From Eubacteriales bacterium (GTDB lineage: Bacteria > Bacillota > Clostridia > Lachnospirales > Lachnospiraceae): a stretch of 64,000 nucleotides of DNA. The translations under genes were made by a program, and so were the position numbers. Below the pieces are notes generated by a model that saw only the letters and a list, made by a program, of their open reading frames with translations, searched no databases and was not told where the DNA came from. Shown here piece after piece: positions 6,699 to 16,465 of this stretch. Within the stretch, counting starts at the first letter, position 1; each line of letters begins with the position of its first letter. Where the stretch lies: the NCBI GenBank assembly GCA_030524545.1, contig JAUNGM010000019.1, positions 25,443 through 89,442 on the forward strand, written 5' to 3'.

Positions 6699-9600
6699 AT
6701 GAGAAATAAGAAGAAACGGATTTTAGCAGGTGCTTTGGCATTCTTAATCGGATGCTCCACATTGTTCAATTCTTCATTGGCTACGTTTGCCGCAGAGGAG
6801 CCGGAAACACAGGCGGCGGAAACAGAGAGTGAGACTTCCCTTGAAACGGAACTGTCTGAGGATGAAATCGTGACCGCTGAGGATATTACCATCCAGGCGG
6901 GAGAAAAATTTGATATTGAGAGCGATTTTACCGGGCTTACCATTTCTCCGGAAAAGGTAAAAGTAACCTTTAAAGAGGCTTCCGGTACAGAAAAACAGGC
7001 GTTTGACTATAATAAGGCGGATACCTACACAGCCGTATATTATGTCGAACCATATAGCGGAAGACAGGCTTATGAAGTCACACGGAAAATTGTCGTAACG
7101 GACAAGGAGCCGGAGACGAATGGACATTCCAATCAGGAGCAGAAGCAGGAAAGCGAAGAATCCGATGATGACGGGGAGGGGGATTCGCAGGAAGAAAGTG
7201 AAACCGCCCTGTCCGATCTGACACCGGAGCAGGTGCTTGAAAAAGGGGAAGCCCTCGTAAAAAAAATCATGGCTTATGAAGATCTGAATGTTACATTGAC
7301 AGGGGCTGATCTGGAACTTTTCCGTATGTACCAGTCCCTGTTATCTGCCGGTGCAGGCCGGCCGGGTATGTTCCGGGCGGCAAGAGCAGCCGCATCAAAG
7401 CTGGTAGTAAGAAACGCAAAGAACCAGACAGGAAAATGGGATATTCCCCTTCTGGATTATATTTATTCCAGCAAAACCGGAAACCAGGTACACAATTATG
7501 TGAAATATATTGATGATGATGAGGCGAACGGCTGGAGACTTGCTTACTGCCTGCAGATCAGTTCGCATTTCATTGATGAGACACAGTATATTGGAAAAGA
7601 ATGGGAAGCAAACGGTATGTATTCCGAGATCGCTTATGCGATTGCAAACGGAAGTAAAGTATATGGCGATTGCTGCAATTCTGCATATTCTACAGGAAAC
7701 TGGATTAAGGACTATTATGTGACTCAGACCGTTATTTACTGTATTTTATCTGATTACGGTTATGACGGCCATCCGATCAGTTCTTTGAGCGCAGTAAGCG
7801 GCTATCAGGACGTTTATGACTGTGTTCAGAAAATGTATAAGGATGTAAAAAAGAATGGAGCCGGAAATCAGGATGGATATGGAGATACCCCATCCTTTGA
7901 AATTGTTGCCCCGTCTTCTACAGCAATGACATTAAGCAGCGACGGCAAGTATTACCAGACCGGATGGTATAAAGTACAGGTGGAGGGAGAACTGAGTTCT
8001 AAATCCATTAATCTGGAAGGCGCGCCGGATGGGGCGGAGATTGTATATAAAGATTCTTCCAACCTGAAAAGCAGCTTCTATGTCCGTATTCCGGTAGAAA
8101 AGGCACATAGTATCGGAAAAGAACAGGTTACATTCAAGGTAAAGGCAACAGCTAAATTTGCAAGGCCGTTTATTTATATGTATGAAGCCCTGATTGCGGA
8201 TGCACAGAATGTTACATTCCTGGAAAAGAAGACAACAAATGGGCCGAAAGACAGTGAAGCAAGCGTAACCTTGAAACTGGATAAATCCAAAGTGCAGGTC
8301 ATTAAAAAAGACGATGCTACGAAGGTAAACCTTGCGGGAGCCGTTTTTGGTATTTATTCCGATAAAGCGTGTACGGACCTGATTACTCAAATGCCTGCAA
8401 CTGATGCAAATGGTGCGTCCGAAGTAGAATTTGTGAAAACACAGGATACGGTATATCTGAAAGAAATTTCTGTGCCGCAGGGTTATAAACTGAATACCGC
8501 GTCTTTCAATGTGGCGTTGGTTCCGGGAAAAACAACGTCCGTAGCGGTTACTAACCAGGAGCAGAAAGGAAAGATCACTGTCCGCAAAAATGGCGAAGTC
8601 CTTACCGGCGTGACAGGAGAGGCAGGGAACCTGAGTTTTGTCTATGAAAATTCCGTTTATGCAGGGGCAAAATATACGGTATATGCGGCAGAAGATATTT
8701 ACAGCCAGGACAAGACAACAAAGGTCCATAATGCAGGGGATGTGGTTGCACAGTTGGAAACCGGTGCGGATGGAAGCACCACAACGGCGGAACTGTATCT
8801 CGGAAAATATAAAGTTGTAGAAGAGGAAGCACCAAAGAATCTGGTAATCGGGAAAACAGAGGAAGAGCGTACACAGACCGTAACACTGGCTTATGCAGGA
8901 CAGACGGTAGAGCTGGCAACAGGAGAAGTTTCATATACCAACGACAGGCCGGATGTTACCGTAAAAGTTGTGAAAAAATCTGCGAACGATGATGCAGCTT
9001 TGGAAGGTGCTGTATTTGGCCTGTATGCGGAAAGCGATATTACAGCCCATAATGGAAATGTTATCGTAGGAAAAGGAACGCTGATCGAGCAGGCCAGTTC
9101 GGATGCGGATGGCAATGCAGTATTCCATTCCGATATCCCGTTAGGATTCAAATATAGTGTGAAAGAGAGCCAGGCTCCGGATAAATATTATAAATCGGAT
9201 GCTGTTTATACTTTCACATATGAATATAAGAATGACAGCACATATACTTATACCTTCGAGCATGAATTTAAGAATGAGGAAGTACGTGGAGAAATCCGTG
9301 TGAAGAAGATCGACAACGACTCTCTGGATTTTATTGCACAGGGAGATGCCAAAATGGTAGGGGCCAGATATGGGCTGTATGCTGCAGAGGATATCCAGCA
9401 CCCGAACAAGAAGAGCGGAACTGTTCATAAAACCGGAGAGCTGGTTGCACAGGGACAGATTTCAAGCGAGGGTACTTTGGATTTTACCAACCTTTATCTT
9501 GGAAACTACATTGTCAAAGAAATTGAGCCGGCGGAAGGCTATCTTCTGGATGAAACGGAATACCCGGTTTCTGTTGCCTATGAAGGGCAGGAAGTAAAAA

Positions 9601-12600
9601 TTGTCCATAGGGACATAACTGTAAGGGAAACAGTGAAGAAACAGGCGTTCCAGTTAATCAAAATTTCTGAGGATGGGGAGCAGACGGAAACGGACCTTGT
9701 AGAAGGGGCTGGATTTAAGGTATTCCTGATCAGCAGCCTTTCCGGTGTAAAAGAAGGGACGCTGAAACCTGCAAATGGAAGCACATTTACATCCAATGAT
9801 TTTATCGGATACGATTATAGTAAGGAAGAAACGGCTTCCTACTATGTAAACGGAGAAAAAGTAAATGTACCGGAATTGTTCACAGACAATACCGGATACT
9901 TGAAGAGCCCGGAAATCCCTTATGGGGACTATGTAGTATTTGAATCTACAGTACCGGAAAATCTGAAGAATGTAAATCCGTTTATCGTCCACATTACGGA
10001 GGACAGCCGTGAACCACAGGTATGGCGTGTGTTTGATGACCGTCCGTTACAGTTCTATTTTAAGATCGTGAAGAAAGATGCACAGACACAGGAAACCGTC
10101 CTGAATAACAGTGCTTCCTATAAGATTTACGATGTGGCAGCGGAAAAATATGTGGAAATGATCGTTCGGTATCCAAATAAAGAAACGGTTTCCGTGTTCC
10201 AGACAAATGAAGAGGGGTACCTGGTTACGCCGGAGCAGTTGAAATGCGGCACATATCGCATTGAAGAGGTACAGGCGCCGGATTCTTATGTAATTGTGGG
10301 AAAAGAAAATTCTCTGGTTGCAGATGGCGTAAATGTACCGCTCAATGAAGTGGCAGCAGGAGGTAAATATCAGGAAGCCGGAAAAGCTGCAACCACAATT
10401 ACGGTAGATTCCAATACGGTCCACCAGGTAGAGGAAGAAACCGGAAAATTCATTGTAGTCATTGAACAGTACAATGATGAAGCTGTTGGAAGCCTTGTTA
10501 TCAATAAACAGGCTGAAAAACTGAAAGATGCCGAAAAGGTAGAAGACAAGATTGTTAATAAAATGAAAAATGGCGTGGCAGCACTTGTAAATACGGTTTC
10601 AGGACTTTTTACTGGTGAAGATGCTATGGAAAAAACATCCGGATATGAATTTTCTTATGAAATGGGAAGCGTTGAAGGGGCGGAATTTGCCGTATATGCA
10701 AAGGAAACCATCTATACACCAGACGGACAGGTGGATGCAGAAGGAAACAGGATTGTGAAATACAATAAGAATGACCTGGTAGCGGCACTTGTTACGGATG
10801 CAGAGGGCAAAGCGGTTGTGAATAACCTCCCGATTGGGAAGTATGTTATTGAAGAGAAAAATGCAGGCGTGAACAATGTCCTTGATACTGTGGCAAGAGA
10901 ATTTGAGATTAAATACAACGGACAGGAAATTGCGGTTGATTATGTCACAATGGACTGGGAAAATGCAAGGCAGCATATCACGATTGAGGTACTGAAAAAG
11001 GATGCGGTTACGGAAAAAGCTCTGGATGGTGTGGTTTTTGGACTCTATGCAGAGGAAGACATCAAAAATGCAGCCGGTAAAGTGGTAGTAGAGAAAGACG
11101 CGCTGATCGAAACAGGAACAACGGACAGTGAAGGAAAATTGAAATTCCAGGCAGATTTGCCGCATGGCAAATTCTATGTGAAAGAGCTGGAGAAAAAACC
11201 GGGATACCTGGACAATGAAGAAATTTACCATTTTGATGCGGGCTATACGGATTCATCAAAGGAAGTAATTGAACTTTCTTGTGAAATCCTGAACCAGCCT
11301 ACTATCACAGAGTTTACAAAAACAGACCTTACCGGAGGACAGGAGATTGAGGGAGCAAAACTTCAAATCCTGAAGGATGGGGAAGTGATTGAAGAATGGG
11401 TATCAGAGAAAGAACCTCATACCGTATACGCATTGGAACCGGGAGAGTACATTCTGCATGAAGAACAGGCCCCAACGGATAAAGGCTATGTCCGTGCGGA
11501 GGATGTTGTTTTTGTTGTGGAAGAAACCGGGGAAGTACAGAAAGTAGAAATGCAGGACGACCATACAAAAGTATCCATTTCCAAAACCGATATTACAGAC
11601 GGAAAAGAGATTGAGGGAGCGAAGCTTCAGATCATTGACAAAGAGGGAAATGTAGTCGAAGAATGGATTTCCGGGGAAGAACATCTGATTGAATATATCC
11701 CGGTGGGGGAATACACCCTTCACGAAGAGCAGGCCCCGACAGATAAGGGATATGTCCGCGCAGAGGATGTAACCTTTGTTGTGGAAGAGACCGGAGAAAT
11801 CCAGAAGGTGGAAATGCAGGATGACCATACGAAAGTATCCATTTCTAAGACCGATATTACGGATAGAAAAGAGGTTGAGGGAGCGAAGCTCCAGATCATT
11901 GACAAAGAAGGAAATGTGATCGAGGAATGGGTTTCCGGGGAAGAACATCTGATTGAGTACATTCCGGTAGGGGAATACACTCTTCACGAAGAGCAGGCTC
12001 CGACAGATAAGGGATATGTCCGCGCAGAGGATGTAACCTTTGTCGTGGAAGAAACCGGAGAAATCCAGAAGGTGGAAATGCAGGACGACCATACGAAGGT
12101 ATCTGTTTCTAAGACTGATATTACAGATGGGGAAGAAATCCAGGGCGCAAAATTGCAGATCATCGACAAGGATGGAAAAGTGGTCGAAGAATGGACTACA
12201 GGAGAAGAACATTTGATTGAATATATCCCGGTAGGGGAATACACCCTTCACGAAGAAGCAGCCATTGATGGTTATGTAGTAGCCAGCGATGTGGAATTTA
12301 CTGTTCTTGAGACAGGGGAAATTCAGAAAGTGGAAATGAAAGATGAACGCGCAATGGGTGTTCTGAAAATCCAGAAGACGGATGCTGAAACGAAGAATCC
12401 ATTGGAAGGTGTTGAATTTACCCTGTTTGAAAAAGAATCCGGAAAAGAGGTTGCAAAACTTGTGACGGATAAAGACGGAAAAGCGGAATCCGAAAAACTC
12501 CCGATTGGTGTGTATGAGAATGGCAAGATGAAAGAGAAAATGGTTTATGTCCTGAAAGAGACAAAAGTTCTGGAAGGGTATGAGAAACCAGAGGAAGAAT

Positions 12601-12830
12601 GGGAAGTTGTCTTTGAGTATAAAGATGATAAGACACCGGTAATCGAAGTTCTGAAAGAAATCCAGAATAAAAAACCGGCAGCTCCCGGAACACCTGCCGA
12701 TGCGCCAAAAACAGGGGATGACACAAACTGGATGCTGCCGCTTTTGGGAGTCCTTGCAGGCGGTATCTGCGTAGTCTATGCGGTTTCCCGTAAGAGAAAA
12801 CTGAAAAAGAATACTGCAAAGAAAGCGTAA
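6699..12830 (+). CDS. giant Cna-B-repeat surface adhesin/pilin-like protein, sortase substrate
   Basis: A 2043-residue secreted protein. It has a signal peptide (basic start MRNKKKR, hydrophobic core, cleavage probably near ATFAAEEP), an acidic linker, and a region around residues 255-460 that resembles a thioester domain, with Cys284 (AYCLQ) and Gln343 (VTQTVIYC) as possible bond partners. About a dozen Cna-B/SpaA-like domains follow, seen from repeated starts such as VKKD/ VFGLYAEED and ends such as IEE/KEIEPAEGY; these usually carry Lys-Asn isopeptide bonds. Four are 86-88-residue near-copies. The C terminus is DAPKTGDD, a hydrophobic helix and a basic tail, a sortase signal. ATG at 6699 follows AAAAGGAG. 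Likely host or cell adhesion during mating (inference). Confidence 0.9.
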   Translation: MRNKKKRILAGALAFLIGCSTLFNSSLATFAAEEPETQAAETESETSLETELSEDEIVTAEDITIQAGEKFDIESDFTGLTISPEKVKVTFKEASGTEKQAFDYNKADTYTAVYYVEPYSGRQAYEVTRKIVVTDKEPETNGHSNQEQKQESEESDDDGEGDSQEESETALSDLTPEQVLEKGEALVKKIMAYEDLNVTLTGADLELFRMYQSLLSAGAGRPGMFRAARAAASKLVVRNAKNQTGKWDIPLLDYIYSSKTGNQVHNYVKYIDDDEANGWRLAYCLQISSHFIDETQYIGKEWEANGMYSEIAYAIANGSKVYGDCCNSAYSTGNWIKDYYVTQTVIYCILSDYGYDGHPISSLSAVSGYQDVYDCVQKMYKDVKKNGAGNQDGYGDTPSFEIVAPSSTAMTLSSDGKYYQTGWYKVQVEGELSSKSINLEGAPDGAEIVYKDSSNLKSSFYVRIPVEKAHSIGKEQVTFKVKATAKFARPFIYMYEALIADAQNVTFLEKKTTNGPKDSEASVTLKLDKSKVQVIKKDDATKVNLAGAVFGIYSDKACTDLITQMPATDANGASEVEFVKTQDTVYLKEISVPQGYKLNTASFNVALVPGKTTSVAVTNQEQKGKITVRKNGEVLTGVTGEAGNLSFVYENSVYAGAKYTVYAAEDIYSQDKTTKVHNAGDVVAQLETGADGSTTTAELYLGKYKVVEEEAPKNLVIGKTEEERTQTVTLAYAGQTVELATGEVSYTNDRPDVTVKVVKKSANDDAALEGAVFGLYAESDITAHNGNVIVGKGTLIEQASSDADGNAVFHSDIPLGFKYSVKESQAPDKYYKSDAVYTFTYEYKNDSTYTYTFEHEFKNEEVRGEIRVKKIDNDSLDFIAQGDAKMVGARYGLYAAEDIQHPNKKSGTVHKTGELVAQGQISSEGTLDFTNLYLGNYIVKEIEPAEGYLLDETEYPVSVAYEGQEVKIVHRDITVRETVKKQAFQLIKISEDGEQTETDLVEGAGFKVFLISSLSGVKEGTLKPANGSTFTSNDFIGYDYSKEETASYYVNGEKVNVPELFTDNTGYLKSPEIPYGDYVVFESTVPENLKNVNPFIVHITEDSREPQVWRVFDDRPLQFYFKIVKKDAQTQETVLNNSASYKIYDVAAEKYVEMIVRYPNKETVSVFQTNEEGYLVTPEQLKCGTYRIEEVQAPDSYVIVGKENSLVADGVNVPLNEVAAGGKYQEAGKAATTITVDSNTVHQVEEETGKFIVVIEQYNDEAVGSLVINKQAEKLKDAEKVEDKIVNKMKNGVAALVNTVSGLFTGEDAMEKTSGYEFSYEMGSVEGAEFAVYAKETIYTPDGQVDAEGNRIVKYNKNDLVAALVTDAEGKAVVNNLPIGKYVIEEKNAGVNNVLDTVAREFEIKYNGQEIAVDYVTMDWENARQHITIEVLKKDAVTEKALDGVVFGLYAEEDIKNAAGKVVVEKDALIETGTTDSEGKLKFQADLPHGKFYVKELEKKPGYLDNEEIYHFDAGYTDSSKEVIELSCEILNQPTITEFTKTDLTGGQEIEGAKLQILKDGEVIEEWVSEKEPHTVYALEPGEYILHEEQAPTDKGYVRAEDVVFVVEETGEVQKVEMQDDHTKVSISKTDITDGKEIEGAKLQIIDKEGNVVEEWISGEEHLIEYIPVGEYTLHEEQAPTDKGYVRAEDVTFVVEETGEIQKVEMQDDHTKVSISKTDITDRKEVEGAKLQIIDKEGNVIEEWVSGEEHLIEYIPVGEYTLHEEQAPTDKGYVRAEDVTFVVEETGEIQKVEMQDDHTKVSVSKTDITDGEEIQGAKLQIIDKDGKVVEEWTTGEEHLIEYIPVGEYTLHEEAAIDGYVVASDVEFTVLETGEIQKVEMKDERAMGVLKIQKTDAETKNPLEGVEFTLFEKESGKEVAKLVTDKDGKAESEKLPIGVYENGKMKEKMVYVLKETKVLEGYEKPEEEWEVVFEYKDDKTPVIEVLKEIQNKKPAAPGTPADAPKTGDDTNWMLPLLGVLAGGICVVYAVSRKRKLKKNTAKKA
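11301..12350 (+). repeat. four tandem ~264-bp coding repeats in the adhesin
   Basis: Units begin at 11301, 11565, 11829 and 12093; the first three are 264 bp (88 codons), the last about 258 bp. Units 2 and 3 are almost identical in both protein and DNA. Each encodes one Cna-B domain with core YIPVGEYTLHEEQAPTDKGY. Such repeats are prone to slip, so domain number may vary between strains. Confidence 0.92.
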
Positions 12831-13147
12831 AGAAACAAATAAGAAAGAGTTGGGGAGGGGCTGCTTTTGGCGGTCCCTTTTTGACTAAGGGAAATATCAA
12901 AAGGCAGCTTTAGGGCTGCCTTTTTCAAGAGAGAGGGCAGCCTGTAATAAAGCGGAGTGGTGTAAAAGAACATATCTGGATGCTTTGCCAGAAGAACACA
13001 GGGCGGTACTGTGCTCCGCAATTCAGGAAAAGGTGGTGGTTGTCTTAATGGTTACATTGTATTGATGAAACGGAAGCTATGAAAAGATATGCGAAAAGGA
13101 GGGCAAACAGGATGTTTAAGGATGGCAATGCAAGAGAGAGGTAGGGC
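12831..13147. terminator. two successive terminators and gene-free spacer after the adhesin
   Basis: First hairpin GGGGCTGC/GCGGTCCC (12857-12864, 12870-12877) with T5; second hairpin GGCAGC/GCTGCC (12903-12908, 12915-12920) with flanking AAAA and T5. They insulate the highly expressed type of surface gene from the next operon. In the remaining ~220 bases only very short open frames without convincing ribosome sites are seen (for example 21 codons ending at 13143). Confidence 0.8.
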
Positions 13148-13690
13148 ATGAACCGGGAGAAACATATTATTTGGAGTGACCTAAATCTGGATTTTGATGA
13201 TTGGAAAGAAGAGCTGGCGGCAGATTTTCCGGAAAAATCGGAAGAAGAGCTGGTTGGTCTTATGTATGAAATTAATGGGGAATATCTGGAAGATGAGAGA
13301 TTGAACCTGGATATCCAGTTACCGACTCCAATTCTGGTATGTGCAGATTTAGGAAGATGGGATGGCAGGGCAACCGGTTATAAAATGATCGAGAGTGGGA
13401 ATATTCGGGATTGCCTGCAAAGTACCTGCGATTATAATGAATGGTTTATTGACAAAATGGGCGATTTACGCTGTACGGCAGTCCACCATGACGGGGTAAA
13501 CCACTACCTGTATCGGGCAATCAAAGAAAATGTAAAAGATTCACAGGTGGAGAAACTGCAAAATAAATTATATGATGGCACATTTACACGTGCGGACATT
13601 ACCAGAATAACACGGAGGCTTGGGGATGAGATTGCCATGGTATATGGTTTCAGCATACCGCGCATGAACCAGCGGGCCATGAGCAGGTAA
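13148..13690 (+). CDS. conserved ICE/prophage protein of unknown function
   Basis: A 180-residue soluble acidic protein. I recognise the family as one widespread in Firmicutes conjugative elements (HIIWSDLNLDFDDWKEEL at the N terminus, SGNIRDCL and HHDGVNHYLYR in the middle, RRLGDEIAMVYGF at the end) but no function is established. No signal peptide or membrane segment. It opens the accessory operon that runs to the methyltransferase at 23318. Confidence 0.65.
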   Translation: MNREKHIIWSDLNLDFDDWKEELAADFPEKSEEELVGLMYEINGEYLEDERLNLDIQLPTPILVCADLGRWDGRATGYKMIESGNIRDCLQSTCDYNEWFIDKMGDLRCTAVHHDGVNHYLYRAIKENVKDSQVEKLQNKLYDGTFTRADITRITRRLGDEIAMVYGFSIPRMNQRAMSR

Positions 13691-13752
13691 CCAGAAACGG
13701 CCTGTTCTGCACAGGGGATTTTGGGAAACCCTTAAAAACGGTAGGAGGGTAT

Positions 13753-14214
13753 ATGGACTTAGTAAACCGGATTACGGTAAAAAAAGACGGGGTATATTTA
13801 TCGTCACGGGATAGCGAAGAAAAACAGCAATATCGTTCCCATATCAGCGAAAGCCTTACGAAAGTATTTATGGAAGGCGGGCAGCGGGCATTAGACCAGA
13901 AGATTTTTGAAATGCTGGATTGTATGGAGATTGAGACAAGGGGAAACCATGCAAGCGTCCGCAGGTATGAAGATACATTCAGCAGCCCGGAGGGACAGGA
14001 GATTTTGGATGATTGCAGGGTTAAGCGGGAGGCATGTTTTGACCAATTAAGTGAAGAAACGAAGAGACAGCGCAACTTAGGACGTGTAACACCGGAATTG
14101 GAAAAATATTATGCAGAACTTGATAAATTCCACCAGATTACGTACCGGCAGCTTTCTGAAATATGCCCGGCTGTCAAGCAAAAAGAGAGAGGGGAAAAAC
14201 TAAGGGGAACATAG
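13753..14214 (+). CDS. unknown protein, paralog 1 of a tandem pair
   Basis: A 153-residue helical, charged protein that starts NRITVKKDGVYLSS. It is clearly related to the next gene: both share INRITVKKDGVYLS, GGQ-LD-KIFE-L and RQL-E-CP at similar positions, so they arose by tandem duplication. Ribosome site TAGGAGGG lies just upstream of 13753. Function unknown. Confidence 0.6.
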   Translation: MDLVNRITVKKDGVYLSSRDSEEKQQYRSHISESLTKVFMEGGQRALDQKIFEMLDCMEIETRGNHASVRRYEDTFSSPEGQEILDDCRVKREACFDQLSEETKRQRNLGRVTPELEKYYAELDKFHQITYRQLSEICPAVKQKERGEKLRGT

Positions 14215-14237
14215 CGGGAAGAAAGGAATAGCTGTTT

Positions 14238-14702
14238 ATGGGATTTGAATTAATCAACCGTATTACGGTAAAAAAAGATGGTGTTTATCTGTCAACACAC
14301 AGCAGCAATGATTCATCACCGTATTATTCACACCGGATAGGCTTTCTGTCGGATGCTTATGCAGAAGGCGGCCAAAAAGAGTTGGATAAGAAAATTTTTG
14401 AGCTGCTTTATACCAATGCACAGTTAAGGGGGAAGCATGAGAGTATTCTGCGCTATCAGGAAGTTTGGGATGGGAGCGAAGGCTTGGAAATCCGGAATGA
14501 CTGCCGGGATAAGATCGAGGAAAGATATTTGGAACTGGACAGCGAAGACCGGAGGAATCTTTATATTGATAACAGCAGCCAGGGTATCCAGGCTTTTTTG
14601 AAATACAAACAGGAAATGCAGGAGGTCATGTTCCGTCAGTTGGCAGAATTGTGTCCGCCAGCCAGGGAAAAGAAAATAGACAGGATGCAGAAAAGAAAAT
14701 AA
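14238..14702 (+). CDS. unknown protein, paralog 2 of a tandem pair
   Basis: A 154-residue protein homologous along its length to the product at 13753-14214 but strongly diverged (short shared blocks only), so the duplication is old or selection differs. It ends in a very basic tail (KKIDRMQKRK). No catalytic motif seen. Ribosome site is GAAAGGAA about 10 bases before the start. Confidence 0.6.
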   Translation: MGFELINRITVKKDGVYLSTHSSNDSSPYYSHRIGFLSDAYAEGGQKELDKKIFELLYTNAQLRGKHESILRYQEVWDGSEGLEIRNDCRDKIEERYLELDSEDRRNLYIDNSSQGIQAFLKYKQEMQEVMFRQLAELCPPAREKKIDRMQKRK

Positions 14703-14756
14703 TAGAACAAGAAAGGGGCTGCGGATACAGCCTCTTTTTCAAAGGCAGGTGAGAAA

Positions 14757-15068
14757 ATGGATACCGAGAAAAAAGAAATACGCTTCATAGACAGCAGGTA
14801 CCGGGAGCTGTTCCGGATTCAGGACGGTGATTCCATAGAGATTTCCTATCCAAATGGAGATAAGGTGGAGCGTAAATGTACCTTTTTGGATGAATACCAT
14901 ACCAGGGTTGGGATGATGGTATTCCATATTTGTGAATTTGCAGAGCGCATGGAAGGAATCGGGGCTACCTACAAACCGGTAAAGGAACATGTTTTAAAAA
15001 GCCCGGAACAGGCTCAGCCTGATAGAGACCGGGCTGTACCGGACGGACCACATGGGAGGGGACGGTAG
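14757..15068 (+). CDS. small ICE protein, LPD28-like
   Basis: A 103-residue protein with the pattern IRFIDSRYRELFRIQDGDSI, YHTRVGMMVFHICEFAERME. This resembles the domain I know as large polyvalent protein-associated domain 28, common as a stand-alone gene in Clostridia elements; the assignment is from memory of the pattern. The last 25 residues are low complexity. Ribosome site AGGTG just upstream of 14757. Confidence 0.55.
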   Translation: MDTEKKEIRFIDSRYRELFRIQDGDSIEISYPNGDKVERKCTFLDEYHTRVGMMVFHICEFAERMEGIGATYKPVKEHVLKSPEQAQPDRDRAVPDGPHGRGR

Positions 15069-15071
15069 GAT

Positions 15072-15158
15072 ATGAGTACGGAACATAGAAAAATGGTCAC
15101 GTCAGGGACAAACCGCATGGAGACAGCAGTAGTGAGGAGGCGGTTATTTGAGTATTGA
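15072..15158 (+). CDS. possible 28-residue peptide
   Basis: ATG at 15072, four bases after the preceding stop and with GTAGGA upstream, opens a 28-codon frame that is rich in Arg and overlaps the next gene's TTG start. It could be a leader peptide coupling translation into the next gene, or chance. Confidence 0.25.
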   Translation: MSTEHRKMVTSGTNRMETAVVRRRLFEY

Positions 15159-15726
15159 GCAGATTACTACAGAAGACCTTCGCAAGATGAAGGGAAAAGA
15201 CGGACTGATCCTGCAGGGATGCGGCGGCGATCTACGGGAATGGCAGAGAGGGATCAATAAAATGCTGACAGAAGCGGGGATTCTGCTTGAGGGGACAAAC
15301 TTTGACCATATTTTTACGTTTGAGCATGATGGAGTGACCTGTCTGCTCTTTCCTTTTGAAGAGGAAGTGAAACTGTCTATAGGGCGTTTGGCGGTATGGA
15401 GGATTCAGACCCATGATACCTTTTACGGGAAATGGCTGTCTGATTTTGTACCAAACTACCTGGGCGGTTTTACAAAGGAGCAGGCACCGGAAAAACCGGA
15501 CTGTGCCCTGATCGGCCGGAATGGGAATATTTTTAACTTGCTGGGGATTGCTTCCCGTACCCTGCGTGAACATGGACAGGGAGATCAGGCAGAAGAAATG
15601 AAGAAACGGATTCTTGGCTCCGGCAGTTATGAAGAAGCGCTGAATATCATGGGCGAGTATGTCAATATAACAGATTCCCGGACAGAGAAAGACCATTCGC
15701 AGCCCTCTCACCGGAGCAGGAGGTAA
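15148..15726 (+). CDS. conserved ICE protein of unknown function
   Basis: A 192-residue protein starting with TTG at 15148 behind GAGGAGG (15134-15140). The C-terminal half carries a block that recurs in conjugative elements of this group (LIGRNGNIFNLLGIASRTL, then SYEEALNIMGEYVNI). No known catalytic residues; soluble. Function unknown. Confidence 0.6.
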   Translation: MSIEQITTEDLRKMKGKDGLILQGCGGDLREWQRGINKMLTEAGILLEGTNFDHIFTFEHDGVTCLLFPFEEEVKLSIGRLAVWRIQTHDTFYGKWLSDFVPNYLGGFTKEQAPEKPDCALIGRNGNIFNLLGIASRTLREHGQGDQAEEMKKRILGSGSYEEALNIMGEYVNITDSRTEKDHSQPSHRSRR

Positions 15727-15790
15727 CATATGGGGCCATTGTGCAGGGAATGAGTAGAAAATAGATGAAACACGATAGGAGGCCACTGTA

Positions 15791-16465
15791 GTGAAGACAG
15801 AAGAAAGGGAAGTTGCAGATTTAAGAACTTACGAACAGATCAGGAAGGAAACGGAAATCCCAAAAGATGCGGAAAAAATGGTGCGGCAGCTTTTGTACGT
15901 TGACTTGTTTCCATATGATACGGTCAAAGAAATCCTGAAAGCCAGTGAAAATGTCTCCGATGTTTCTGTGCTTGCAAGTGCAGTAACAAGAGGGAAATCC
16001 GTTAAATTTATGAAAGGTTATTTGGTACATGGGGAACCGCACCTCTCACTGAGCTATCTTGATGCACTGGATAACAGGGTGCCTAAGACGATCGTTGACA
16101 AAATGAGGGAGTGCGGGTTTACAGCGGCGGAAGTCTTGCGTATTTCTGAAGCATACCGGAGCGGCATAAAAAGAAATGAGCTGATGCTGTGTATCCAAAA
16201 GGGCATGGATGCAGACCAGATCGGGGTTATCATCAGGCACCTAAAACAAAAAGGGGGATATGAAAAGGCAAGAGTGATTGCCAGGCCGGAACTGGACAGC
16301 TACCAGATGAGTACGATGGAACGGCTATTTATGCGTGGGCTTACGCCACGGGAGGCAGAGACATTTATCGACCCCACATTAAACTGTAGGGAGCTGCTGC
16401 GCCGTGGGATGAAAATTCTGGAACAGAAGAGAGCGGGTGACGGAACTGAAAGTGGGGATTATTGA
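15791..16465 (+). CDS. helical repeat protein of ICE type
   Basis: A 224-residue protein starting with GTG at 15791. Its second half is made of ~35-40-residue helical units of the kind LCIQKGMDADQIGVIIRHL and YQMSTMERLFMRGLTPREAE, which are related to units in the proteins at 31723 and at the C terminus of the coupling protein. The gene overlaps the radical SAM gene by 29 bases, so the two are likely translated together. Role unknown. Confidence 0.55.
   Translation: MKTEEREVADLRTYEQIRKETEIPKDAEKMVRQLLYVDLFPYDTVKEILKASENVSDVSVLASAVTRGKSVKFMKGYLVHGEPHLSLSYLDALDNRVPKTIVDKMRECGFTAAEVLRISEAYRSGIKRNELMLCIQKGMDADQIGVIIRHLKQKGGYEKARVIARPELDSYQMSTMERLFMRGLTPREAETFIDPTLNCRELLRRGMKILEQKRAGDGTESGDY

Noticed and set aside
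11403-12251. Long open frame on the minus strand under the adhesin repeats
   Set aside because: It mirrors the codon pattern of the tandem Cna-B repeats, repeats with the same 264-base period, and has no ribosome site or independent protein features.
12926-13147. Small frames after the adhesin terminators (for example 21 codons ending at 13143)
   Set aside because: No convincing start with ribosome site, and lengths fit chance.
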